DNA of 64,000 nucleotides from Sinomonas albida (GCF_004919045.1 NZ_SWDW01000002.1:294751-358750); one strand, 5' to 3'; shown: positions 35,781-44,654, counted from the first letter of the stretch. Notes: a model not told the origin generated them from the sequence alone. Translations and numbers: made by a program.

Positions 35781-36548
35781 ATGGCTCGCAAGTCGCTTGT
35801 CGGCGAGGTTGCCGACGACCTGCTGGACCGGATTGTGGCGGGGGAGTTCCCACCGGGCGCTCTCGTGCCTGGAGAGCTTGAGCTTTCCGCTCAGCACGAA
35901 GTCAGCCGAATGACCGTGCGGGAGGCCATGAAGACCCTCGAGGCGCAGCGCATCCTGAGCGTTCAGCGCGGCCGCGGGACCTTCGTCAACCCGGTCGATC
36001 GGTGGAACTCGCTCGAAGCCCTCCTGCGCGCGGCACAGGCCCAGGTGGGCAACGACGCGGCGGCGATCCAGCTCATCGAGCTGCGGCGCATGCTCGAGAC
36101 CGGCGCGTCCGCGCTCGCCGCTCCGCGCATGACCGAGGCCTACGTGGCCGCCCTGCGGGGTCACGTCGCGGCCATGCGCGCCGCACACGAGCGGGGAAGC
36201 CTTGAGGAATTCGTCGCGGCGGACCTCGCCTTCCACGACACCATCCTCGAGGCCTCGGGCAACGTCTTCCTGACGGCGGTGTTCCAGCCGCTGCACCGGG
36301 TGCTCGAGGCGCGCCGCACCGAGACGTCCAAGGTCGCCGCGATCCAGGAGCACGCGATCAGGATGCACGAGGCGGTCCTCGCGGCCCTCGAGACCCGGGA
36401 CTCCCGCAGCGCGCGCGACGCGATGGACGCCCACATGACGCAGACCCTCGACGATCTCGTGACGTATGTCCAAGACCAGCCAGCCCCGGGCCAGTCGGGC
36501 CAGGGGCTCCCAGCCCCAGCCGAGGGCCGCGACGCCGTCGCGAGCTAG
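35781..36548 (+). CDS. GntR family (FadR subfamily) transcriptional regulator
   Basis: A 255-residue regulator with an N-terminal winged helix (HEVSRMTVREAMKTLEAQRI, then QRGRGTFV wing) and a C-terminal FCD domain with the metal-binding DLAFHDTI helix. It is divergent from the otnK-ltnD-like operon and probably represses it through the palindrome at 35679. The C-terminal ~25 residues are Pro/Gln-rich. Its TAG overlaps the stop of the convergent gene within GCTAGC. Confidence 0.88.
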   Translation: MARKSLVGEVADDLLDRIVAGEFPPGALVPGELELSAQHEVSRMTVREAMKTLEAQRILSVQRGRGTFVNPVDRWNSLEALLRAAQAQVGNDAAAIQLIELRRMLETGASALAAPRMTEAYVAALRGHVAAMRAAHERGSLEEFVAADLAFHDTILEASGNVFLTAVFQPLHRVLEARRTETSKVAAIQEHAIRMHEAVLAALETRDSRSARDAMDAHMTQTLDDLVTYVQDQPAPGQSGQGLPAPAEGRDAVAS

Positions 36549-37336
36549 CGAGCCCCCGCCGTCGTCAGCGCATAGGCCTCGTCGAGGATCGCCTCGAGGG
36601 CGGACGGATCGTGGGCGAAGCGGCCGAGGAAGAGCCCGTCGACGTCGTCGCCCACGTCGCTCAGGAGCCCCGGCTGGGCGCTGCCGCCGTAGATGACGGC
36701 GGACCCGGCGAAATCCGGGAGCCGGCTGACGTGCTCGCGCAACCGCGAGCAGACGGCCCGGATGTGTTCGGGGCCGGCGGGGGCGGGCGCCCCGATGGCC
36801 CAGCGCGGCTCGTACGCGACGATCACGCGCCCGCCATGACCGGCGGTGCGGGCCGACGCGAGGGCGTCATCGATCTGCCGCACGCACTCGCGGGCGGCAG
36901 CGATCGGATCGCCCTCCCCGGCCCCACCCGCGCCGTCCTCGCCCACACACAGCACGGGCGTGAGCCCGTTGCGCAGCGCCGCCTCGGTCTTCGCGCGCAC
37001 GATCTCGTCCGTCTCGCCGAACAGGCTCCGCCGCTCGGCGTGGCCCACCTCGACGACGCGGCAGCCGAGCTCCGCGAGCTCGGCGCCGCTCACCTCGCCC
37101 GTGAAGGGCCCGGCGTCGGCCGTCGCGAGATCCTGGGCGCCCACGGCCACGCCGGCGCCGAGCGCGTCCAGCGCCGCGGGGATCGAGGGAAACGTCGGGA
37201 TGACGAAGAGCTCGGCGGCGCCGCCCTGCACCGCCGGGTGGCGCCGGGCGATGGCGGACACCGCCCGGCACCACTCGACGGTCCGGGCGTGGCTGAAGTA
37301 CATCTTCAGGCTCACGCCGATGAGGTAAGGCGCCAC
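36545..37336 (-). CDS. Triose-phosphate isomerase family protein, EryH/LerI-like
   Basis: A 263-residue TIM barrel. The catalytic lysine is in GVSLKMYFSH, the electrophilic His in VEVGHAERRS (GHSERR in housekeeping TpiA), the base Glu in AYEPRWAIG, and the phosphate loop in YGGSAQPGLL. The deviations from TpiA and the cluster with RpiB-type and DhaKL-type genes point to L-erythrulose-1-phosphate isomerase (EryH/LerI). GTG at 37336 shares a base with the rpiB-like TAG. A housekeeping TpiA role is unlikely. Confidence 0.82.
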   Translation of the reverse strand: MAPYLIGVSLKMYFSHARTVEWCRAVSAIARRHPAVQGGAAELFVIPTFPSIPAALDALGAGVAVGAQDLATADAGPFTGEVSGAELAELGCRVVEVGHAERRSLFGETDEIVRAKTEAALRNGLTPVLCVGEDGAGGAGEGDPIAAARECVRQIDDALASARTAGHGGRVIVAYEPRWAIGAPAPAGPEHIRAVCSRLREHVSRLPDFAGSAVIYGGSAQPGLLSDVGDDVDGLFLGRFAHDPSALEAILDEAYALTTAGAR

Positions 37337-37794
37337 TAGACGCCCTCGTACGCGCAGATCTCCTGGACCTTCTCGGCCGAGCCGCTCGTCTCGTCGAACT
37401 CGTACGTGAGCCATTCGCGCACGTTGCGGCGCGCGAGCTCGAGGCCGATGACCCGCTGGCCCATGCACAGGACCTGCGCGTTGTTCGAGAGGACCGCCCG
37501 CTCGACGGAGAACGCGTCGTGCGCCGTGACCGCGCGGATTCCGGGCACCTTGTTCGCGGCGATCGCGACGCCGAGGCCGGTCCCGCAGATGAGGACTGCC
37601 CGGTCGGCCTCGCCGCGGGCCACGATCTCCGCGGCCGTCGTGGCGATCTTCGGGTAGTTGGTGTGCCCGTCGGCCGTGACGCCGACGTCCGTCACCGAGA
37701 CGACGAGGCCGCTCGCCTCGAGGTCCTTCTTGATGGCTTCCTTGTACTCGAAGCCTGCGTCGTCGGAGCCGACGACGATGCGCCACTGTGGCAT
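37336..37794 (-). CDS. RpiB/LacAB family isomerase, EryI/DerI-like
   Basis: A 152-residue sugar-phosphate isomerase. The [14 protein letters not shown] start, the [13 protein letters not shown] catalytic loop (Cys) and the [18 protein letters not shown] segment are family hallmarks. Beside a tetrulose-type kinase it probably converts D-erythrulose-4-phosphate to D-erythrose-4-phosphate rather than acting on ribose-5-phosphate. ATG 37794 follows AAGGAG. Confidence 0.86.
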   Translation of the reverse strand: MPQWRIVVGSDDAGFEYKEAIKKDLEASGLVVSVTDVGVTADGHTNYPKIATTAAEIVARGEADRAVLICGTGLGVAIAANKVPGIRAVTAHDAFSVERAVLSNNAQVLCMGQRVIGLELARRNVREWLTYEFDETSGSAEKVQEICAYEGV

Positions 37795-37846
37795 TGCGTC
37801 TCCTTGGTTGTTCTGAGGGGATGGCATTCGGTCGGCAGTCCGGGGG

Positions 37847-39577
37847 TCAGGACTGCGCGAGCTTGGAACCGACCGTCGTCGCGATGAGCGCGAGGGAGAC
37901 GGCGCCGGGGTCGGGCACGCCCAGGGCCTTCTCGCCGTGCGATCGGGCCCGACCCTTGCCGGGCATGAGGTCGGCGGTGTCCTCGGCGGCCTTCGTGGCC
38001 GCCTTGGCTGCGGCCTCCCACGCCGTCGGGAGGTCCGCTCCGCCGGCCAGGCCCTCCGCGAGCTTTCCCGAGAAAGGCACGAGCGCGTCGACGAGCGTCT
38101 TGTCGCCCACCTGCGCCTTCCCGTAGGCCATGACTGCGTCGGATGCCGCACTGAGGCCGGCGCCGAGCTGCTCGGGTGAGACCCGCGCGTCGTCCGTGAC
38201 GTGCGCGGCGAGCGTCCTGAGGATGACGCCCCACAGCGCGCCCGACGTGCCGCCCGCGCGGTCGGCCCACGCGTCGGCGGCGCTCGCGAGGACTGTCCGG
38301 GCGCCCGCGCCGAGGCCGACGACGGCGGAGGCCTCCTCCGCGGCAGCGCGCGCCCCGCGCTTCATGCCGATGCCGTGGTCGCCGTCGCCCGCGATCGCGT
38401 CGATGCGGCCCAGCTCGTCGGCGTGTTCGTCGATGACGTCCCGGACCGCGCCGAGGAGGGCCGCGATCCGCTGAGCCGCGTCGCGCGACTCCTCGCTCGC
38501 GGCGGGGACGGACCGCTCGGCGGCCTGCTCGCCGTCGTCCGCGATGGCCGAGAGCCCCGCCGCGTCGAACGAGCCGGTGCGGAAGGCCGGCGTGTCCGCC
38601 GGCGCGAGCCAGAGCCGCTCGAGCTCGTCGTCGAGCCAGAACAGCGTGAGCGAGACTCCTGCCATGTCGAAGCTCGTGCAGAACTCGCCGACCTGCGGGT
38701 CGACGAGCGTGAGGCCCTCCGCCTCGGCCAGCTCCGCGATGCGGGAGAAGACCACGAACAGCTCCTCGGACTTGACGGAGCCAAGCCCGTTGAGGATCGG
38801 GACGACGCGTGCGCCGCTCTTCCGGGCTCCCTCCGGGATCTCGGCTTCGTCGAGCAGCCGCTCGACGAAGAGCTCGGCGAGGCCATTGGCGCTCGGGATG
38901 GCGGTCTCGGCCAGCCCGGGCTCGCCGTGGATGCCGAGGCCGATCGCCATCCGGCCTTCCGGTACGGAGAACAGCGGCTCCGCCGCGCCCGGCATCGTGC
39001 AGCCCGTGAACGCGACGCCCATGGACCGGGTGCGCCGGTTCGCGTGCTGCGCCACGCGCTCGACGCCGTCGAGGTCGTAGCCGAGGGACGCTGCCGCGCC
39101 CGCGACCTTGAAGACCGTGAGGTCTCCCGCGATGCCGCGGCGCTTCTCGATCTCGTCGGGGGCCGCGGAGAAGATGTCGTCGATGACCGCGACGCTGCGG
39201 CAGTCGATGCCGTCCGCGCGAAGGGTCTCCTGGGCCTCCGTGAAGTGGAGGACGTCGCCCGCGTAGTTGCCGTAGCTCAGCAGGACTCCGCGGCCACGGT
39301 GGCTCGCCCGCGCCACCGACTCGACCTGGTGGGCCGACGGGGAGGCGAAGAGGTTGCCCATGGCGGCGCCGTGGGCGAGGCCCGGACCGACGAGACCGGC
39401 GAACGCGGGGTAGTGGCCGCTCCCGCCGCCGATCACGACGGCGACCTCGGGATCGGCGGACGCCGTGGCGCGCGAGACGCCGCCGTAGACCTTGCGGACC
39501 CATCGTCCGTTGGCCCGGGCGAAGCCGTCCACCATTTCGTCGGCGAAGTCTGCCGGTTCGTTCCAGAGTCGCGTCAT
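37847..39577 (-). CDS. Dihydroxyacetone kinase family protein (DhaK-DhaL fusion), erythrulose kinase-like
   Basis: A 576-residue ATP-dependent kinase. Residues ~1-325 form DhaK with [16 protein letters not shown] and the substrate-binding His in GLGIHGEPG. Residues ~370-576 form DhaL with GDGDHGIGM and GGTSGALWG. The fused layout and the two downstream isomerases match the L-/D-erythrulose kinases LerK/DerK described for Mycobacterium smegmatis tetritol use. Dihydroxyacetone is the alternative substrate. The operator at 39611 lies 33 bp upstream. Confidence 0.87.
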   Translation of the reverse strand: MTRLWNEPADFADEMVDGFARANGRWVRKVYGGVSRATASADPEVAVVIGGGSGHYPAFAGLVGPGLAHGAAMGNLFASPSAHQVESVARASHRGRGVLLSYGNYAGDVLHFTEAQETLRADGIDCRSVAVIDDIFSAAPDEIEKRRGIAGDLTVFKVAGAAASLGYDLDGVERVAQHANRRTRSMGVAFTGCTMPGAAEPLFSVPEGRMAIGLGIHGEPGLAETAIPSANGLAELFVERLLDEAEIPEGARKSGARVVPILNGLGSVKSEELFVVFSRIAELAEAEGLTLVDPQVGEFCTSFDMAGVSLTLFWLDDELERLWLAPADTPAFRTGSFDAAGLSAIADDGEQAAERSVPAASEESRDAAQRIAALLGAVRDVIDEHADELGRIDAIAGDGDHGIGMKRGARAAAEEASAVVGLGAGARTVLASAADAWADRAGGTSGALWGVILRTLAAHVTDDARVSPEQLGAGLSAASDAVMAYGKAQVGDKTLVDALVPFSGKLAEGLAGGADLPTAWEAAAKAATKAAEDTADLMPGKGRARSHGEKALGVPDPGAVSLALIATTVGSKLAQS

Positions 39578-39610
39578 CGGGAATTCTCTCTCGGGTTTGG
39601 GGCGGGACTA

Positions 39611-39622
39611 ATCCTATAGGAT
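39611..39622. promoter_or_regulatory. GntR-type operator (copy 3), upstream of DhaKL-type operon
   Basis: The perfect palindrome ATCCTATAGGAT followed by ATAT is identical to 33106-33121. The minus-strand TAGGAT half fits a -10 about 34 nt before the ATG at 39577. Confidence 0.65.
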
Positions 39623-39764
39623 ATATGAGAAGGATATACGGGCCGGCGCCGGCTGTGAAGGGCAGGGTGCCCTGAGGCGTGCGCAGGGGGTGCACTGAGC
39701 GGTGCCCTCTCCGGCCCCGAAGCGGCAGCCGGACAGGCCGCGCGAGGCGCCCAAGCCGACGGGC

Positions 39765-39776
39765 TAGGGTGGCGAG
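39765..39776 (+). promoter_or_regulatory. Leaderless -10 box for alpha/beta hydrolase gene
   Basis: TAGGGT (39765-39770), GGCGAG, then GTG 39777. Confidence 0.55.
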
Positions 39777-40601
39777 GTGACCACCGCGACCAACCCCTTC
39801 GACGGAACCACCGTGGAGTTCGACGCGTCGGGTGAGGGCCCCGCCGTCGTTCTCCTGCACGGTTCAGCCCTCTCGCGCGCGATCTGGCGCGGCCTCGGCT
39901 ACGTGCGCGCGCTCGAGGGGTTCAGGGTGGTGCGCTTGGATCTGCGCGGGCACGGTCGAAGCGAGAAGCCGCATGACCCCGCCGCCTACTCCATGCCCCT
40001 TGTGGTGGGGGACGTGCTCGCGGTGCTCGACGCCGCCGGGGTCGGCGCGGCGCATGTCGTGGGCTATTCGTTCGGATCGCGCGTGGGGTTCGCCCTCGCG
40101 TCGGGTGCCCCGGATCGCGTGGCGAGCCTCTCGACGCTCGGCGGGACGTATCGATCGCAACGCGGCGAGGTGGAGAAGGTGTTCTTCCCCGGGTACCTCG
40201 ACGCCATTCGCTCGGGCGGGATGGCGGCGTTTGCCGAAGGCTTCCAGGCGGCGGGCAACGTGCTCGACCCGTCGACGCGGGCAGCGTTCCTCGCGAACGA
40301 CGCCGAGGCCCTCGCCGCGTACTTCGAGGCCACCGAGGCGGGCGAGGGGCTTCCTGAGTCCGTGCTCGGGCAGCTCACGCTCCCGGCGCTCCTCTTCGCG
40401 GGAACGCTCGACGTTCCCCGACTCGAACAGTCCAAGCGCGCGGCCGAGCTGATGCCGAACGCGCGCTTCGTCGAGCTTCCTGGCCGGACGCACGCTTCCA
40501 CGCTGGCGCCCGCGGAGCCCATCCTGGAAGAGCTGGTGCCGTTCCTGCGTGCGAACGCGTGGGGCTCACGCACGTGGCGAACCAGCTTCGGCCAGCACTG
40601 A
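39777..40601 (+). CDS. Alpha/beta hydrolase
   Basis: A 274-residue alpha/beta-hydrolase fold protein. The oxyanion loop is LLHGSALSRAIW, the nucleophile elbow GYSFGS, the acid probably the Asp in FAGTLDVP, and the catalytic His is in GRTHAST. Substrate is unknown. It resembles the hydrolase at 50549-51376 in length, elbow (GYSxGSR) and C-terminal layout, so the two may be paralogues. Confidence 0.83.
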   Translation: MTTATNPFDGTTVEFDASGEGPAVVLLHGSALSRAIWRGLGYVRALEGFRVVRLDLRGHGRSEKPHDPAAYSMPLVVGDVLAVLDAAGVGAAHVVGYSFGSRVGFALASGAPDRVASLSTLGGTYRSQRGEVEKVFFPGYLDAIRSGGMAAFAEGFQAAGNVLDPSTRAAFLANDAEALAAYFEATEAGEGLPESVLGQLTLPALLFAGTLDVPRLEQSKRAAELMPNARFVELPGRTHASTLAPAEPILEELVPFLRANAWGSRTWRTSFGQH

Positions 40602-40620
40602 TATGCCTGCGCCGCGGCGG

Positions 40621-41463
40621 TCAACGCGCGGTTCCCTTGCGGGCGCGGGTGCGGGCAGGCTTCTCGTGCGGACGGTTCGGCCACGAGCGCTCGAAGGGGG
40701 TGCCTCGGTAGGCGGCAGGCATCGTGTCGGGATAGCGATGGCGGTTGCGCCACACGAAGTAAGCGAACACCGCGAACAGGAGGACACTGATGACCGTGCA
40801 GACGACAGATGCTGCGCCTTGCGCGGGCCACAGCATCCAGCCGACGGTGAACACGTAGAAGATCCCCCACCAGAACCCGAGGACCCACAGCGTGACGTTC
40901 ACGACCTGGCCCTGCGCGGAGATCAGCGTGACGATCTTGGTCCAGCGGGTCAGGCGTACCGGGATCAGCGAGTACGCGGTCGACAACCCGAACAGAGACG
41001 CGGGACCGCTCGCCTCGGCGCCTTGGCTGAACGAGGTGAAGGAGAGCCGCTCACTTCGATACCTCGGAAGCAGGCTGCGGCAGAAGTACGTGGCACTGCC
41101 GAGCGCGGAGCCGACCGAGACGCACAGGAAGACGCCGCAGATTGATCCGATGACGGGACCGAGCAGAAGGACGATCACGGCGCCGATGAACACGTTGCCG
41201 TGGAACCCGGGCGCTTCGCCCAGGGGCCCCGCGTCGCCGGCGGTGAGCCGCCACGGAAGGACGAGGACGGCGACGGCCACGCTGATCACCGCCAGGACGA
41301 CCCAAACGATCGTGAGTGTCAGGTACCCCAGGGGACGCCACGCGGCCGCCGCCCGGGACTTCACGCGCGCTTCCGGTGCGAGCAGGTACACCGGCTCGCG
41401 GAGGTCGTGGAACTCGTCATCCCGCGCAGCACGGTCCTGCCGAGGGGCGTTCGGCGCCGTCAC
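40621..41463 (-). CDS. Hypothetical membrane protein
   Basis: A 280-residue protein not assigned to a family. It has an ~45-residue polar N-terminus, two strong hydrophobic spans near residues 45-75 and 90-122, a soluble loop with PRYRSERLSF, then a cluster of two or three Trp-rich spans around 175-240. The basic C-terminal tail (PARTRARKGTAR) is cytoplasmic by the positive-inside rule. Composition is less GC-extreme than its neighbours. The GTG at 41463 is the only good start. Confidence 0.6.
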   Translation of the reverse strand: MTAPNAPRQDRAARDDEFHDLREPVYLLAPEARVKSRAAAAWRPLGYLTLTIVWVVLAVISVAVAVLVLPWRLTAGDAGPLGEAPGFHGNVFIGAVIVLLLGPVIGSICGVFLCVSVGSALGSATYFCRSLLPRYRSERLSFTSFSQGAEASGPASLFGLSTAYSLIPVRLTRWTKIVTLISAQGQVVNVTLWVLGFWWGIFYVFTVGWMLWPAQGAASVVCTVISVLLFAVFAYFVWRNRHRYPDTMPAAYRGTPFERSWPNRPHEKPARTRARKGTAR

Positions 41464-41837
41464 GAATCGGCCCCACGGCTAGGGCTGTAAATCTCCTCCA
41501 CACTTGTAAGTACCACGGATCGCTCCATCATGACGCGAACAACCACGGATTTTTCTACTCGCTGGAAGAACACCCAGAGCTCCTTCGCCAGTGGGCGGCG
41601 TGATCTTGTTGGACAGGGAGTGCTCTAACAAAGCCTTCAGCCCGGCTCATTCCGCGAACTGCCAGACGTCGGGCATTTGAGCATGCTTGGTCGCAGAGAT
41701 TGCACAGTGCTATCAAATCGCTAGCGAAGCGGTATCAGGACTCGGGGCGCAATCTGGTGTTGGCAGGCCACCCTCGAGCCGCTTCGTGGCCTTGGGTTTG
41801 GTAGCACGCGGGGAAACCGGCCCGACCATCCGCCGCC
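41464..41837. other. Intergenic stretch with visibly lower GC, no supported gene
   Basis: These 374 bases lie between a minus-strand membrane protein gene and the 3' end of a phosphoribosyltransferase gene. The first 300 bases are clearly less GC-rich than the rest of the window. No start with a ribosome-binding site, no tRNA and no insertion-sequence ends were found. It may be the remnant of a decayed gene. Confidence 0.5.
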
Positions 41838-42641
41838 CTACGGGCCGGCACTCCGTCCCAGGGCTCCTCCGCGCTCCGCGAGGAGGCTGAGCACCTCCTC
41901 GTCGGTGCATTGCGGGAAGGTGAGGTAGGCGGCGCCCACTGAGCGGAACGCGATCGGCTCGCGCGGGCAGACGATACCGTCGGCGAGCCTTCCGATGTCG
42001 CGGACGACGCCGGGCGGCGCCACGGGGAGCGCGACGACGACGGAGCTGGCACCCGCCGCGCGGACGGCCGCGATCGCGGCACGGGCGGTGTCGCCGGTTG
42101 CGGCGCCGTCGTCGCACACGATGACAGTTCGACCCCCGGCGCGTTGGGCGCGGCCCGCGAGGTAGAGGTGCTCCTGCCGCTCGAGCTCGGCCGATTCCCG
42201 CTCTCGGACACCGCCGAGCAGCTCCTCGGTGAAGCCGGACGCGAGGAGCCGCCGCACCAAAGGGGAGTCGACCTCGGCGCGGCGCTCGCCGTCGCACGAG
42301 GCGATGGCGCCGAACGCGACCTCCTCGTGGCCAGGAATGCCGAGCTTGCGGGCCGGCACGACGTCGAACGCGAGCCCCAAGGCGCGCGCCACCTCGGCCG
42401 CGACGGCGACGCCGCCCCTGCTCAGGCCGACGACGAGTGGAGACCCACCGCCGCGGCCCGCTCGCGTGAGGGCGCTGAGCGCGCCGAGGGTGCCGTCGGC
42501 GTGCGTGAGTTGGGGGAGACCGGCGAGAGCGCCTGCGAGCATCCTTCCGGCCTCGCCGCGGCTCGCGTAGGGGCCGGGGCCCTCCGCGCCGGGCGGCCCG
42601 CCGTGCTCGGCTTCGTGCCTGTCTCGCTGGGGCGACGCCAT
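41838..42641 (-). CDS. Phosphoribosyltransferase family protein
   Basis: A 267-residue type I PRTase-fold protein. The PRPP loop VIVCDDGAATGDTA is near residue 175, and the PPi-side strand SPLVVGLSRGGVAVA is near 67. A long insert (FGAIASCDGERRAEVDSP...) separates them, as in actinobacterial proteins of the Rv0571c type. Substrate is unknown. The ~40-residue N-terminus is polar and variable. ATG 42641 has a weak CATACT box 7 nt upstream. Confidence 0.8.
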   Translation of the reverse strand: MASPQRDRHEAEHGGPPGAEGPGPYASRGEAGRMLAGALAGLPQLTHADGTLGALSALTRAGRGGGSPLVVGLSRGGVAVAAEVARALGLAFDVVPARKLGIPGHEEVAFGAIASCDGERRAEVDSPLVRRLLASGFTEELLGGVRERESAELERQEHLYLAGRAQRAGGRTVIVCDDGAATGDTARAAIAAVRAAGASSVVVALPVAPPGVVRDIGRLADGIVCPREPIAFRSVGAAYLTFPQCTDEEVLSLLAERGGALGRSAGP

Positions 42642-42740
42642 GCGTTCCAGTATGCGCGCGCCGGCTTGGCCGGGCGGGTTCCGGCCCGTTGGATAGCCGG
42701 CTCGGCCGGGCCCGTTCCGGCCGCGTGGATACTGGAAGGG

Positions 42741-43463
42741 ATGAACGCACGGGGAGCGGACGATCGCCAGCACCGCCTCGAACGGGCCGCGGAGCTTCGC
42801 GCCGCGGGCCATGGCTCCGGTCGCGCAGATCCCGGTCGCGCCGGTCCGGGTCACGCAGGTCCGGGTCACGATGGCCGGAGCGATGCGGATCGGCGCCAGG
42901 AGGAGCGGGCCAACTCAGGGCATGCCAACCGAGAGCAGGCCAACCCAGAGCAGCTCAATGAGGTGCGGCGCGAGGAGGAGCTGCGCGAGAAGCGCAGGAA
43001 GTTCGACTCGGCACGCCGCGCCGACTACCTCATCCGCGACGCGATGGCGCGCGGCGAGTTCGACCACCTCCAGTACGCTGGCAAGCCGATCCCCGGACTC
43101 GGCGGCACCTATGATCCCGACTGGTGGATCAAGGGACTCATCCAACGCGAGCACCTCACCGGGCTCGGACCGAAGGCGCTGCTGCTTCGGGTCGAGGACG
43201 CCGAGCTGGATACCCGTCTCGATACGATGCGCACCGAGCGCGAGGTGCGCGCCGCCGTCGAGGATTTCAACGCAAGGGTCATCGACGCGCGGCGCCAGCT
43301 CGAGGGCGGTCCGCCCGTCGTGACGAAGACGCGGGACGTGGACGGCGAGGCGCAGCGCTGGCGCGAGCGGCGGGATGCGCGCATCGCGGCACAGCGCGCC
43401 GCGCAGCCTGCCGTAGCGCCAACGCGAACGTGGTGGAGGCGGCTCTGGCGTGGGCAGGCCTGA
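42741..43463 (+). CDS. DUF1992 (DnaJ-homologue C28 domain) protein
   Basis: A 240-residue protein. Residues ~85-150 carry the DUF1992 signature (LIRDAMARGEFDHLQYAGKPI, then DPDWWIKGLIQRE in pieces), found in human DNAJC28 and many bacteria. Function is unknown. The first ~80 residues are low-complexity with a GPGHAGPGHDG repeat. The C-terminus is helical and ends in a Trp/Arg-rich tail. The 22-bp array B begins 11 bp after its stop. Confidence 0.82.
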   Translation: MNARGADDRQHRLERAAELRAAGHGSGRADPGRAGPGHAGPGHDGRSDADRRQEERANSGHANREQANPEQLNEVRREEELREKRRKFDSARRADYLIRDAMARGEFDHLQYAGKPIPGLGGTYDPDWWIKGLIQREHLTGLGPKALLLRVEDAELDTRLDTMRTEREVRAAVEDFNARVIDARRQLEGGPPVVTKTRDVDGEAQRWRERRDARIAAQRAAQPAVAPTRTWWRRLWRGQA

Positions 43464-43473
43464 CGGCGGCAGC

Positions 43474-43750
43474 GACCCCGCAACGGTCCGGCAGGGACCC
43501 CGCAACGGTCTGGCAGGGACCCCGCAAGCGTCGGGCAGGGACCCCGCAAGCGTCGGGCAGGGACCCCGCAAGCGTCGGGCAGGGACCCCGCAAGCGTCGG
43601 GCAGGGACCCCGCAAGCGTCGGGCAGGGACCCCGCAAGCGTCGGGCAGGGACCCCGCAACGGTCCGGCAGGGACCCCGCAACGGTCCGGCAGGGACCCCG
43701 CAACCGTCCGGCAGGGACCCCGCAACGGCCCGGCAGGGACCCCGCAACCG
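43474..43750. repeat. 22-bp tandem array B (about 12.6 units)
   Basis: Units begin GACCCCGCAA every 22 bp from 43474 to 43738. Six central units (43518-43649) are identical in their variable half (GCGTCGGGCAGG), while flanking units vary at a few positions. On the minus strand the unit contains GTTGCGGGGTCCC, the core of array A. It fills most of the 339-bp gap between the convergent DUF1992 and hpaI genes. Confidence 0.95.
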
Positions 43751-43802
43751 GGGGCTCTGCCCGTGGTGGCGCCTCCGCCGCTCTCGTGTGCTCTCGGTGG
43801 GC

Positions 43803-44654
43803 TTAGTAGCTTGCGGGCCGCCCGCCGTCGTCCGCCGTGCGCCGCCCGCCGTCGTCCGCCGTGCGCCGCGCGGTGACGGTCCCGAAGCGTTCCGCGAGCT
43901 GCTCGCTCGAGCGGGCCAGGATCGCGACGTCCGCTCCCACGAGCACGAAGCGCGCGCCGGCATCGAGATAAGGGCGCGCGGTCGCCTCGACGAAGGCATT
44001 GACGCCCGCGGGTTTGCCCGCCGTCCGCGCGGCGGCGAGGCAGCGTTCGACGGCGGAGATCACCTCGGGATGCTCCTGCTCGCCGAGGTGGCCCATGGAC
44101 GCGGCAAGGTCGGACGGGCCCACGAAGATCGCGTCGACGCCGTCGACCGCGAGGATCTCCTCGACGTTGGCAACGGCCTCGGTCGTCTCGATCTGCACGG
44201 TGAGCGAGATCGTCTGGTTCGCTCGCGCGAGGTAGTCGGGGATCCGATTCCAGCGCGCGGCGCGGGCGAGCGCAGAGCCGACCCCACGGACGCCGTGCGG
44301 CGGATAGCGCACCGCCGCCACGGCGGCCCGCGCCTGCTCGGCGTCGTTGACCATGGGGATGAGCAGGTTCTGCGCGCCGAGGTCGAGGTACTGCTTGATG
44401 AGCACGACGTCGTTCCAGGGCAGGCGCACCACTGGCACAACGGGGTAGCCGTGGACCGCCTGGAGCTGTGCGAGGACGGACTCGAGCGAGTTGGGGCTGT
44501 GCTCGGTGTCGATGAGCAGCCAGTCCGCGCCGGAACCCGCCATGATCTCGGCGACGAGCGGGCTGCCGGAGCAGACCCAGAGGCCGATCTTCGCGCCGGG
44601 TTCCTGGGCCAGCGCGTCCCGGAAGGTGCGCTCGGGTTCTAGACGAAACGACAT
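43803..44654 (-). CDS. hpaI: HpaI/HpcH family aldolase (4-hydroxy-2-oxoheptanedioate aldolase)
   Basis: A 283-residue class II pyruvate aldolase that should split 4-hydroxy-2-oxoheptanedioate into pyruvate and succinate semialdehyde. Visible motifs are GLWVCSGSPLVAEI, DWLLIDTEHSPN (His base), PVVRLPWND, the QIETTEAV Glu ligand and the FVGPSDLAASMG Asp ligand. The last ~20 residues contain an RTADDGGR repeat from a 24-bp tandem duplication, probably dispensable. It overlaps hpaH by 16 nt and is the last gene of the operon. Confidence 0.92.
   Translation of the reverse strand: MSFRLEPERTFRDALAQEPGAKIGLWVCSGSPLVAEIMAGSGADWLLIDTEHSPNSLESVLAQLQAVHGYPVVPVVRLPWNDVVLIKQYLDLGAQNLLIPMVNDAEQARAAVAAVRYPPHGVRGVGSALARAARWNRIPDYLARANQTISLTVQIETTEAVANVEEILAVDGVDAIFVGPSDLAASMGHLGEQEHPEVISAVERCLAAARTAGKPAGVNAFVEATARPYLDAGARFVLVGADVAILARSSEQLAERFGTVTARRTADDGGRRTADDGGRPASY
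43819..43866. repeat. 24-bp in-frame tandem duplication at the hpaI 3' end
   Basis: Two adjacent 24-bp units built from CGCCGTCGTCCGCCGTGCGC encode a duplicated RTADDGGR peptide just before the stop codon. Confidence 0.7.

Noticed and set aside
36545..37336. Calling the TIM-fold gene tpiA
   Set aside because: The active-site motif reads GHAERR instead of GHSERR, and it sits in a catabolic operon with a DhaKL-type kinase and an RpiB-type isomerase, which favours an EryH-like role.
41316..41603. Plus-strand open frame of 95 codons ending in a protein-like sequence
   Set aside because: Most of it is antisense to the membrane protein gene ending at 40621, and no initiation signal was found. It is kept only as a hint for the low-GC gap finding.
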